Source of the DNA: Ga0077555 sp046154645
GTDB taxonomy: Bacteria > Pseudomonadota > Alphaproteobacteria > Rhizobiales > Hyphomicrobiaceae
NCBI GenBank assembly: GCA_046154645.1
Contig: JBJXDZ010000010.1
Location: forward strand, 62,001 to 126,000
Reading direction: 5' to 3'
DNA length: 64,000 nucleotides
Shown: piece by piece, positions 51,831 through 59,387 of the stretch
Layout of the letters: each line of letters starts with the position of its first letter
Position numbering within the stretch: the first letter of the stretch is position 1
Notes under the pieces: generated by a model
Database searches by the model: none
What the model saw: only the letters and a program-made list of their open reading frames with translations
Told to the model about the DNA's origin: nothing
Made by a program: the position numbers and the translations under genes

Positions 51831-53069
51831 ATGACGCCTGAGCATTTCGACAATCTGGAACTGCGCGATCCAGCTGTGCGCGAGACATCGCAGCTGGATC
51901 TGCTCCCCGATCTGATCCGCCTGGCTCAGGCGCGGGCACCGGGCATGACCGAGCATCTGAAGGGCATCGATGCGGGCGCCGTCACCTCCCGCGAGGCCCT
52001 GGCCAAGCTGCCGGTGCTGCGCAAGGGTGCCCTCAAGGATCTGCAGGCCAAGCGCCCGCCTTTCGGAGGCTTCGCCACCGCGGCGACCGGCCAACTTGGC
52101 CGCGTCTTCATGTCTCCGGGTCCGATCTTCGAGCCGCAAGGCCAGAGCGAGGATTGGTGGCGCGCCGCCCGCATGTTGTTTGCCGGTGGCGTCCGTCCCG
52201 GCGACATCGTGCACAACACCTTCGCGTATCACCTCACGCCCGGTGGCTGGATCATCGACACCGGCGCCCGCGCCCTCGGCTGTGCAGTCATTGCAGCTGG
52301 TCCCGGCAATACCGAGCAGCAGCTCGAGGCGATCCAACACGTGCGCCCGAACGTCTACACCGGCGTGCCCGACTATCTCAAAATCCTGCTCGACAAGGCC
52401 AAGGAGTCCAACCACGACACGTCCTCGATCAAGAAGGCGCTGGTGTCGGGCGGCGCGCTGTTTCCCTCGCTGCGCGCCGAGTACAAGGAGCGCGGCATCG
52501 CCTGCTCGCAGTGCTACGCCACCGCTGACGTCGGCATCATCGCCTATGAGTCGCCCGCACTCGAGGGCATGATCGTCGACGAGGGCGTCATCGTCGAGAT
52601 TGTACGGCCGGGAACCGGCGATCCCGTCCCGGTCGGCGACGTCGGCGAGGTCGTCGTCACCGCCTTCAACCGCGACTACCCCATGATCCGCTTCGGCACG
52701 GGTGACATGTCAGCCGTGCTGCCGGGAAAAAGCCCGTGCGGGCGCACCAACATGCGCATCAAGGGCTGGATGGGCCGTGCCGACCAGACCACCAAGGTCA
52801 AAGGCATGTTCGTGCATCCCGAGCAGGTCGCGGAAGTGGCGAAGCGCCATCCAGGCCTCGGCCGCGTGCGCCTCGTGGTGGCGCGACACGGCGAACAGGA
52901 CGCCATGCGCTTGAAGGTGGAGGCGGCCAGCAACGATGCCGGACTCGCACAACGCCTCGCCGAAACTGTGCAATCCATCACCAAGCTCAAGGCCGAAATC
53001 GAGATCGTCGCCCCGGGCTCGCTGCCCAACGACGGCAAGGTCATCGCCGACGAGCGCACGTACGGGTAA
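51831..53069 (+). CDS. Phenylacetate-CoA ligase-like (PaaK family) adenylate-forming enzyme
   Basis: The 412-aa ligase has the PaaK-type features TATGQ-like ATAATGQLGRVF near residue 80, GGALFPSLRAEYKERG, QCYATADVGII, RFGTGDMSAVLPGKSPCGRTNMRIKGWMGRADQTTKVKGMFVHPEQ, typical for aryl-CoA ligases. It converts an aromatic or similar acid to its CoA ester. The ATG at 51831 has GGAG upstream. It is divergent from DUF35-thiolase and a likely entry enzyme for that pathway. It ends at a strong terminator. Confidence 0.87.
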   Translation: MTPEHFDNLELRDPAVRETSQLDLLPDLIRLAQARAPGMTEHLKGIDAGAVTSREALAKLPVLRKGALKDLQAKRPPFGGFATAATGQLGRVFMSPGPIFEPQGQSEDWWRAARMLFAGGVRPGDIVHNTFAYHLTPGGWIIDTGARALGCAVIAAGPGNTEQQLEAIQHVRPNVYTGVPDYLKILLDKAKESNHDTSSIKKALVSGGALFPSLRAEYKERGIACSQCYATADVGIIAYESPALEGMIVDEGVIVEIVRPGTGDPVPVGDVGEVVVTAFNRDYPMIRFGTGDMSAVLPGKSPCGRTNMRIKGWMGRADQTTKVKGMFVHPEQVAEVAKRHPGLGRVRLVVARHGEQDAMRLKVEAASNDAGLAQRLAETVQSITKLKAEIEIVAPGSLPNDGKVIADERTYG

Positions 53070-53097
53070 ACGTCAACAGCTGGAACTCTGAAACGAG

Positions 53098-53125
53098 AAA
53101 AGGGCGGCTCACGTGCCGCCCTTTT
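53098..53125. terminator. Bidirectional terminator between convergent genes
   Basis: A perfect 11-bp stem (AAAAGGGCGGC with GCCGCCCTTTT) and a 6-base loop lie between the PaaK-like gene and the slipin gene. The A and T flanks give a T tract in both directions, so it can stop both transcripts. Confidence 0.9.
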
Positions 53126-53141
53126 CGCTATCGTGCATCAC

Positions 53142-54302
53142 TCAGGACTTCGGTTTTTCGGCGCCGTCGCCAAGCGAGTAGAGCTTGGTCAGCAGCGCAT
53201 CGAACCCGCCGCCGCCTGCGCCCGCGTGCAGGTCGATGCGGCCGACCTTCTCGACCAACCGCTCCAAAGCCTCCAGCTCCTTCAGCTTCAGCAGCAGTGG
53301 GTTGTCCTCCATCAGCCGTGCCGTATTGAGCAGCGAGCGCGTCGCCGCCGTCTCTTCCTGGCGCCGGATCAGGTTGGCCTTGGCGACACGCTCCGCCTCG
53401 ACCACCTTATTCAGGAGATCGCGCACGTCACCCGGCAGGATGACATCCTTGACGCCGATTTCGCCGACTTCTGCGCCGAGCTCCGTCGACCGGGAAGCGA
53501 CGAACGTGCGCACCTCCTTGTCGATGGTGTCTCGGGCGGCGAGAATGTCGTCGAGCGAGCGCGTCGCCACCGCCTCACGGATCGCGAACTGGATCAACTT
53601 GTACAGCATGCCCGGCACGTCACCGGAGGCGAGCAAAGCCTTCTCCGGGTCCGTGATGCGGTAGAATGCAGCCAGCGTCACGCGGATGCCGATGCGATCC
53701 TTGGTCAGGATCTCCTGCGCCGTCACCTCGAGCGGCTGCGGACGCAGATCCACCTTCGCAATGCGCACCGTGCGCGCCACGTTCCAGAACGCATGCCGAC
53801 CTGGCGCCAGACGCTCCTTGAGCTGGCCGTCGATGAACAGCAGGCCCGCCTCGTGCGCTTCAACGGTCGCATGCGTGACCAGCGTCGAACGGGCGAGGTC
53901 CAGCTTGTCGAGATGCCGCTTCTGGATGCGCGGATCGGCGGCCGTGTCGATCATCTCCGACTCGACCAGCGTCACCGTCTTCCAGAACGCCCGCGTCGTC
54001 GACGGCGACACCACGACCTTCGGCTCGCCATCCAGCGATACGATGGCGATCTCCGTCGGCGACGCCTGCACGATCGTCAGATGCTCGGCTGCGAGCTCAG
54101 GACGCGTCTTCTCGATCAGCAATGCGCGGTCGGCCGGCAACTCGGCGCGCACGACCTTGATCACCTCGGCCTTGAGGTGCTGGCCCGGATCCCAGGTGCG
54201 GAATCGGCCCGGCGGCAACAGCCGCTCCAGGCGTCCGTCACGCGTGAGGAACGCGCGCTCGTCGTCCTTCACGACCACGTCGAACATGCGGAACAATGCC
54301 AT
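53142..54302 (-). CDS. SPFH/band-7 (slipin-like) protein
   Basis: The 386-aa protein contains the band-7 core: VVVKDDERAFLTRDG start region, GLLFIDGQLKERLAPGRHAFWN, a conserved AFYRITDPEKALLASGDV, REAVATRSLDDILAARDTIDKEV and a C-terminal coiled coil (EAERVAKANLIRRQEETAATRSLLNTARL). No clear N-terminal membrane helix is present, unlike many slipins. SPFH proteins form membrane-associated scaffolds. ATG 54302 with GGAG ten bases upstream is preferred; the open frame runs to 54371. Confidence 0.85.
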   Translation of the reverse strand: MALFRMFDVVVKDDERAFLTRDGRLERLLPPGRFRTWDPGQHLKAEVIKVVRAELPADRALLIEKTRPELAAEHLTIVQASPTEIAIVSLDGEPKVVVSPSTTRAFWKTVTLVESEMIDTAADPRIQKRHLDKLDLARSTLVTHATVEAHEAGLLFIDGQLKERLAPGRHAFWNVARTVRIAKVDLRPQPLEVTAQEILTKDRIGIRVTLAAFYRITDPEKALLASGDVPGMLYKLIQFAIREAVATRSLDDILAARDTIDKEVRTFVASRSTELGAEVGEIGVKDVILPGDVRDLLNKVVEAERVAKANLIRRQEETAATRSLLNTARLMEDNPLLLKLKELEALERLVEKVGRIDLHAGAGGGGFDALLTKLYSLGDGAEKPKS

Positions 54303-54432
54303 GATACAGTCACTCCATAACGTTTCTAGTTCTTCAAATACTTGGTCAGCCAGGACCCGCCCGTTACTCACTCGCTTCGTGCCTCAGACGCGCACGGGCG
54401 TCCACGCCGTGATCACCCGTCGTCGCAAACAC

Positions 54433-54540
54433 ACGCCGGGTGCTTTGTCCGCACCCGAAGACGCAAGCACGCGCCTGGCACCGCTTGGGCACCTGAAGGC
54501 GCAACATGCGCCGGGTGCTTGGTGGGCACCCGAAGGCGCA
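54433..54540. repeat. Three tandem copies of palindromic repeat family 1
   Basis: About 33-base units at 54433-54465, 54471-54503 and 54508-54540 each follow GCGCC-GGTGC...GCACC-GGCGC with 4-5-base spacers. They are diverged from one another and reverse in orientation to the copy at 91-125. Each can fold as a hairpin, and they are in the non-coding region upstream of the slipin gene. Confidence 0.75.
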
Positions 54541-54832
54541 GTCAAAATGAGCGACTGGTTGCCACTCACGTGCAGACCACGGTCCGGCGCTTGAGACGTT
54601 GCCCCATGGCTTTGCTCGGGAGTGCGTCCACGCCCGTCCGAAGACGGAACGTGCCGGTTTCCCTCGCGCCGCCACGGCAGCAGCGTCGATATCCGCGCCG
54701 GCGCAGAGCGCCCGTACGCTTGGTCTTCGCCGTTGGCCACCTTGGCTCGCGCCGCCGCAGCTTTCGGCTGGACCCGAGTGACAACCAGCCTCCCGTCATT
54801 CGGTTGCAAACCGGGGCTGATTGGCAGTCAGC

Positions 54833-54907
54833 TGGTTTCGACGCAGGATTCGAACCCGCTACCCTCAGAGTGTAAGTCTGATGCTCTACCCAATGAGCTA
54901 GTCGATG
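54833..54907 (-). tRNA. Degenerate tRNA-Val(UAC)-like gene
   Basis: On the minus strand the D arm (GCTC/GAGC), anticodon arm TCAGA-CTTACAC-TCTGA with anticodon TAC, and T arm (GCGGG-TTCGAAT-CCTGC) are all intact. The acceptor is not: only five of seven pairs form. The two mismatched 5' bases are the CA of the preceding tRNA-Gly CCA end, so the genes overlap. The 3' end reads GTCGAAACCA, one base short of a normal acceptor, discriminator and CCA. It may be a decayed or recombinant gene. Confidence 0.45.
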
Positions 54908-54979
54908 GAGCAGACAAAGGGAATCGAACCCTCGACCTCCGGAGGGAAATCCGGCGCTCTACCACTGAGCTAGGTCCGC
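54906..54979 (-). tRNA. tRNA-Gly(UCC)-like gene with six-base anticodon loop
   Basis: On the minus strand: acceptor GCGGACC with TGTCTGC (six of seven pairs), D arm GCTC/GAGC, T arm GAGGG-TTCGATT-CCCTT, discriminator T and encoded CCA. The anticodon stem CCGGA/TCCGG encloses only TTTCCC, six bases instead of seven; the anticodon would be TCC (Gly). A standard glycine tRNA has CTTCCAA here, so one loop base appears lost. It probably is not fully functional, or is a repurposed remnant. Confidence 0.5.
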
Positions 54980-55179
54980 AACGGGGGTGCACAACGATGC
55001 GGAACACACCACCGCAGAGCGGCGCGCGCCAGCCAGGATTCGGCGAACCCGGACACAAGGCTTCGTTAAGCCCGGTTTGAGTAGAACGAGAATTGGGCGG
55101 AAATATAGCGCAATGCAACGACGGCCGACTGTCGTCGTTTGCCCGAACGGCGAAGCCCGCAGTCACCGGCAGAGTTCGA

Positions 55180-55237
55180 AGGCAAGACAGAGGGCCATGT
55201 GTTACCCGAGCCGGCGCGATCCCGGAAAGCCGCGCGC
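55180..55237. repeat. Diverged direct repeat, copy 1
   Basis: This stretch resembles 55449-55507: shared blocks GAGGGCCATGTGTTA, then GCCGGCG and GATCCCGGA followed by AGCCGCGC, with substitutions and a two-base length difference between. The copies are about 270 bases apart in the same orientation. Confidence 0.65.
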
Positions 55238-55246
55238 TCTTTTCCC

Positions 55247-55280
55247 TGCGCCTTCAGGTGCCCACAAGCACCCGGCGCGG
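55247..55280. repeat. Palindromic interspersed repeat, family 1
   Basis: A further copy in the same orientation as that at 91-125, differing by the loss of one A and a few substitutions. It keeps the CTTCAGGTGCCCAC and GCACCCGGCGC arms. Confidence 0.7.
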
Positions 55281-55448
55281 GCGCTTGGCTTCCGGGAAGA
55301 CAAGTGGTTGGAGGCCTCCCAACCATCCCAAGACTCTGTCTTCCCGGCCGGAGCGGCGGCACGGCTTCGTGGCGCGGCGTAGAGCCGGGATCTCGTCGGT
55401 TCTGCTGGGCGTGGCGATGAGGTCGGACGTCTTCGGCCGCGATGGACG

Positions 55449-55507
55449 GCAAGATCGAGGGCCATGTGTTATGCACGCGCCGGCGAGATCCCGGATAGCC
55501 GCGCCGA
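55449..55507. repeat. Diverged direct repeat, copy 2
   Basis: Counterpart of 55180-55237; see the shared blocks listed there. It reads in the same direction and lies 100 bases before the 94-bp repeat copy. Confidence 0.65.
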
Positions 55508-55606
55508 ATGGGCCCCGGGGGCACCTTCGAGCACGCGGGCGGCGCGGCTTCCGCCATGATTGCAGTGGGATGGATGGTTGGCGTGTAGGCCGCTCTCGGC
55601 TGTATC

Positions 55607-55700
55607 GCGCCGAGGAATGTGGAAGGGCATGCGGTGGTGGCGGCGCAATACGCTTCGCACTTGCGCGCCCTACGGGCCCGCATCCAGGCACGGCATTTTT
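55607..55700. repeat. 94-bp direct repeat, copy 1
   Basis: Identical to 56151-56244 except at one base (55688 G, 56232 T). It contains an inverted pattern GGCGCAATACGC...TTGCGCGCC. The two copies are 544 bases apart in direct orientation, and identity is too high for chance or old divergence. Confidence 0.9.
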
Positions 55701-55798
55701 ACTCCGCCGTATCGGCCTTAATCGAGGCGACGGCGCGGGCGACGCCTTCCGGATCGGCGGCGATGGCTGCCAAGTAGGCCTGAGCCATCTGATGTTCC

Positions 55799-56031
55799 GT
55801 CATTCCCGCGAAGGCGGGAACCCACGAGCCGTTCAGCCGGCATTGACGTGAAGGTTGATGGGCGACTCAGTGCCGGCTTTTACGCGCGGCACATCCCTTG
55901 TCACGTCGTGGATGGCCGCCTTCGCGGCCATGACGTTGTGGGGGGGTGAAGGGGGAGGCCGTGCACACGAGCCTCGCTTCATCGCTGCGCAAGTGGTGAA
56001 GCGCTTGGGTCCCCGCCTTCGCGGGGATGAC
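55799..56031. repeat. Family 2 element bounded by 26-bp inverted repeats
   Basis: Arms at 55799-55824 and 56006-56031 are inverted copies (24 of 26 bases), starting GTCATTCCCGCG and ending GGAACCCA. Each arm is itself a CCCGC/GCGGG hairpin. The 181-base interior carries no gene. The layout resembles a MITE- or BIME-like unit and is related to the pair at 51597-51694. Confidence 0.7.
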
Positions 56032-56150
56032 GATGTGAGGGATGGGGGAAATGGGGTCAGACTCATGGGACCCGAGGTAAGGCTTCAGGCCATGACGTTA
56101 TGGGTTGGAGAGTCAGCAGCAGGGCGCAATAGGCCGCGCTCAAACGTATT

Positions 56151-56244
56151 GCGCCGAGGAATGTGGAAGGGCATGCGGTGGTGGCGGCGCAATACGCTTC
56201 GCACTTGCGCGCCCTACGGGCCCGCATCCAGTCACGGCATTTTT
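56151..56244. repeat. 94-bp direct repeat, copy 2
   Basis: Counterpart of 55607-55700 with 93 of 94 identical bases. The flanks differ, so it is a duplicated or independently inserted unit rather than part of a longer duplication. Confidence 0.9.
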
Positions 56245-56930
56245 TCCCTCCGGGGTCTCCCCGGGCGGGCTGCGGGCGGCAGCCCGCTCGCGCAGCGACG
56301 ACGACGGTTGCAGCGGACGCCAGCGGCAGCCGGGATCGCAAAACAACTGAGCCGTGGTGTCTACTCATTTCCTTTTCTTCACCCGCGTGCTTGCTTTCCC
56401 GGCCGAAGCGGGGACACATCGTGTCCCGGCGCAGAGCCGGGATCGCTTGAGTTCGGCAACGCACTTTACCGGCCACCGCTTTTTCAGCGACGCCGTTGGA
56501 AACTTCCAGAGAGACGGAGCGGCAGAGCCTTTCCGTGCAACTGGTAGTGCGGCTCTCGCCGCTCCGCGCCGCCCACTTTCTCCACCCACTGTACCGGTCG
56601 GACATCCCGGTTTGGCGCACGTGGCGATAAAATCACGAGCGGCAATGGCAGGCTGGTGAACGTAGAGCCCGACGCCGGATTTTATCCCGTCATCGTACCA
56701 AGGCACGTCAAAGGCGGATGCAAAACGAGCACCCTGACCCCGCACCAGGAGCGGCATTCACATCGCACGAACGGATCGCCTCGCGAGCGCGCCTCCCTGG
56801 GTGATGCGAACGCGGACAGAATAAGCCCGCGGGAGCAGACGGGGATAAGTTTCCCAAGTGGTTCTTGCGCGCTCAGTTAATGGCGCAGCGCCTTGCCAGA
56901 AGCGGTCAACCTCATGGCTGATTCGCCCCT

Positions 56931-58034
56931 TTAGATTCGCTCAGCCACCATCTCAGCCAGCGCCAATGACGCGGTGAGACCGGGGCTTTCGATGCCGTAG
57001 AGCAGCATCAAGCCAGGGAGTCCGTGCGTCTCTGGACCATGCAGGAAGAAGTCGGGCACCGGCTCGTTCTCACGATAAAGCTTCGGGCGAATGCCGGTGT
57101 AGTCGGCATGCAATCGGGAAACGTCGAGGCCCGGATAATAGGTACGAATGAAGCCTAGAAACTTCTCGAGCTTGGACTCGTTGAAGGAATAGTCGATCTC
57201 CGGGATCCATTCGATGTCCGGGCCGAATTTGCAGCGCCCGCCGATGTCCACCGTCACATGCAGGCCAAGCCAGGCGCCGTCAGGCATCGGATAAATATGC
57301 CGCGAGAACGGTGATTTGCCGGAATAGGCGTAGTACTGGCCGACAGCGTAGTAGGTCTCCGGCGGGCGATAGTTGCCTGTCCATGGCAATGTGCGCGCCA
57401 CTTTCGAGGCATGCAGCCCGGCCGACACCACCAGCCGGCGCGTGGTGATTTTCGTCGCCCCCTCGCCACCGGTGTGCACCTCGTAAAGCCCATTTGGCGC
57501 GATCCCTAAGCGCGTCACCGGCGTGTTGAGAACCACCTGCCCGCCGCCGGCCTCGATGTGGCCTTCCAAGGCCAGCATGTAGCCGTGACTGTCGATGATG
57601 CCGGTCGAGGGCGACAGCATCGCCGCGGCGCAAGCAAGCTCAGGCTCCAGCTGGCGCGCCTCGGCGGCGGTGAGCGGCTGTAGATCGGTGACGCCGTTCT
57701 TGATCGCCGTCGCCTGGATCGCTTTCAGCTTCGGCAGCTGCGCCTCGCTGGTTGCCACCAGCAGCTTGGTGATGGGCTGATGCGCGACGCCATTCTCCTG
57801 GCAGAAGCGGTAGAGCATCGCTTTGCCATCAACGCACAATTTGGCGCGCAGCGAGCCCGGCGGATAATAGATGCCGGCGTGGATCACCTCGCTGTTTCGC
57901 GACGAGGTTTCCGAGCCGATGATGTCGTGCTGCTCGAGCACCATCACCTCCTGACCCCGATTGGCCAGCGCGCGGGCCACGGCCAGACCAACCGCGCCGG
58001 CTCCAATGACGATGCTTTCAACGTCGGGCGTCAT
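56931..58034 (-). CDS. lhgO: FAD-dependent oxidoreductase, L-2-hydroxyglutarate oxidase (LhgO)-like
   Basis: Oxidises L-2-hydroxyglutarate to 2-oxoglutarate, feeding electrons to the membrane quinone pool. The 367-aa protein has the FAD fingerprint GAGAVGLAVARALANRG near the start, the SSRNSEVIHAGIYYPPGSLKA-like block typical of LhgO, and a C-terminal GIESPGLTASLALAEMV. The ATG at 58034 has GAGG eight bases upstream; the open frame continues upstream to 58649 without homology. Other DAO-family substrates cannot be excluded. Confidence 0.87.
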   Translation of the reverse strand: MTPDVESIVIGAGAVGLAVARALANRGQEVMVLEQHDIIGSETSSRNSEVIHAGIYYPPGSLRAKLCVDGKAMLYRFCQENGVAHQPITKLLVATSEAQLPKLKAIQATAIKNGVTDLQPLTAAEARQLEPELACAAAMLSPSTGIIDSHGYMLALEGHIEAGGGQVVLNTPVTRLGIAPNGLYEVHTGGEGATKITTRRLVVSAGLHASKVARTLPWTGNYRPPETYYAVGQYYAYSGKSPFSRHIYPMPDGAWLGLHVTVDIGGRCKFGPDIEWIPEIDYSFNESKLEKFLGFIRTYYPGLDVSRLHADYTGIRPKLYRENEPVPDFFLHGPETHGLPGLMLLYGIESPGLTASLALAEMVAERI

Positions 58035-58244
58035 GGCAAAATCCTCGAGGATCGGCGTGGGGCGACGGCCGGTCTGATGGCACGGATGCGCGGCGATTGC
58101 CAGTGCGTGGGCTGCCACAGGCGGCAGCCGCAACAGCACAAAGTGTGGAGGTCGACGGTCGAGCCCTTGTGCTGAACAAAGAGAGAACGTATATGCAAGG
58201 CGTACCGCTGAACCAAGGCTCGACGACCGACGGGAGATGCAACC

Positions 58245-59387
58245 TTGAGCTTCGCCTTTGTCCACACCGCCGACTGGCAGATCGGCAAGCCATTCGGTCG
58301 CTTTGAGGCCGGCAAGGCCGCCATCCTGCGCCGCGCGCGTGACGAAGCGATCGACCGCGTGGCACAGGCTGCCCGAGCCGCCGGGGCAGCGAACGTGCTG
58401 GTAGCCGGCGATGTGTTCGATGGCGAGGCCTTGCCGGATCAGCATGTGCGCCAGACGCTGCGCCGCTTCGCCACGGCAGCCGATCTCACGTGGCATCTGC
58501 TGCCCGGCAATCACGATCCAGCGCGCCCCGGTGGCATCTGGGAGCGGGTGCAGACGGCTGCTGCACCACCAGCCAACGTGCGGTTGCACCTGACGGCTGG
58601 CGTCACGGAAATTGCGGCGGGCGTACAACTCCTGGTGGCGCCGCTGCACGCCAAGTCAACCAGCAGCGACCCGACGGCTTGGATGGATCAGGCCGCGACG
58701 CCGGTCGGCCATCTGCGCATTGGCATGGCGCATGGCTCGGTGCAGGGCTTCGGTAGCCTCGGCGAAGCGGCGGTGCCGATCGATCCGGCGCGGGCCAGGA
58801 AGGCAGGTCTTGCCTATCTGGCACTTGGCGACTGGCATGGCGTCAAGGAGATCGGACCGGCCACCTGGTATTCCGGCACGCCGGAGCCGGACAGTTTCAC
58901 CGACAATCATCCTGGCCACGTGCTCGCCGTACGGCTGGATGGACCGACCGCAGCGCCAATGGTGATGACGGTACGCACGGCAGCCTATCGCTGGCTCGGG
59001 CGTCAGATCGAGACCAGCCACACGGCCGATCTCGGTCGCCTGCAGCAGGAATTGGCGCGGGCCCCGGAGGCGGTCAATCACTGGCTGCTGGATCTCACGC
59101 TGAGCGGGCGATTGGCACCGGCCGAGATGGCCGAGATCGATCGGCGCCTCGTCACGCTGGCCGATGGACTGTTCGATCTGCGCGTTGACCGACAGCTCTT
59201 GCGGCTCAGTGCCGGGGCCGACGACATCGCAAGCCTTGGCGAAGGTGCGGCACGGATTGTGGCGACGCGGTTGGAGCAACAGTCGCGCAGCACGGATGCG
59301 ACCGAAGCGCGGCGCGCGGCGCGGGCGCTCGAATTGCTGTTCGCGCTCGACGCCGAGATGGCGACAACGGCCGGAGAGACCTCATGA
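58245..59387 (+). CDS. SbcD/YhaO-like metallophosphoesterase (DNA repair exonuclease)
   Basis: A 380-aa calcineurin-like phosphoesterase with the metal-binding motifs in order: HTADWQIG, GDVFDG, GNHDPARPG, MAHGSV and GDWHG. It is the nuclease half of an Mre11/Rad50-like pair of the YhaO type. The start is TTG 58245 with GGGAG eight bases upstream; no ATG fits better. Its stop overlaps the ATG of the ATPase gene by four bases (ATGA), so the two are made together. Confidence 0.9.
   Translation: MSFAFVHTADWQIGKPFGRFEAGKAAILRRARDEAIDRVAQAARAAGAANVLVAGDVFDGEALPDQHVRQTLRRFATAADLTWHLLPGNHDPARPGGIWERVQTAAAPPANVRLHLTAGVTEIAAGVQLLVAPLHAKSTSSDPTAWMDQAATPVGHLRIGMAHGSVQGFGSLGEAAVPIDPARARKAGLAYLALGDWHGVKEIGPATWYSGTPEPDSFTDNHPGHVLAVRLDGPTAAPMVMTVRTAAYRWLGRQIETSHTADLGRLQQELARAPEAVNHWLLDLTLSGRLAPAEMAEIDRRLVTLADGLFDLRVDRQLLRLSAGADDIASLGEGAARIVATRLEQQSRSTDATEARRAARALELLFALDAEMATTAGETS

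Larger units (their letters stand above)
54980..56930. other. Repeat-rich region without protein genes
   Basis: About 1.95 kb with no frame that resembles a protein or keeps a consistent codon bias; the open frames on both strands are built from repeats. It contains palindromic families 1 and 2, a 94-bp direct repeat, a 58-bp diverged direct repeat, and two related blocks near 55340-55402 and 56395-56455 with a shared GAGCCGGGATC core. With the tRNA-like genes it looks like a landing zone for interspersed elements. The last 300 bases before 56930 show nothing recognisable. Confidence 0.6.

Noticed and set aside
54433..54540. Regularly spaced repeats considered as a CRISPR array
   Set aside because: Spacers are only 4-5 bases, the units are diverged, and no cas genes are present; they are palindromic REP-like elements.
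55093..55851. 252-codon plus-strand and 205-codon minus-strand frames in the repeat zone
   Set aside because: Both are made of repeat units, and neither shows homology or a ribosome site.
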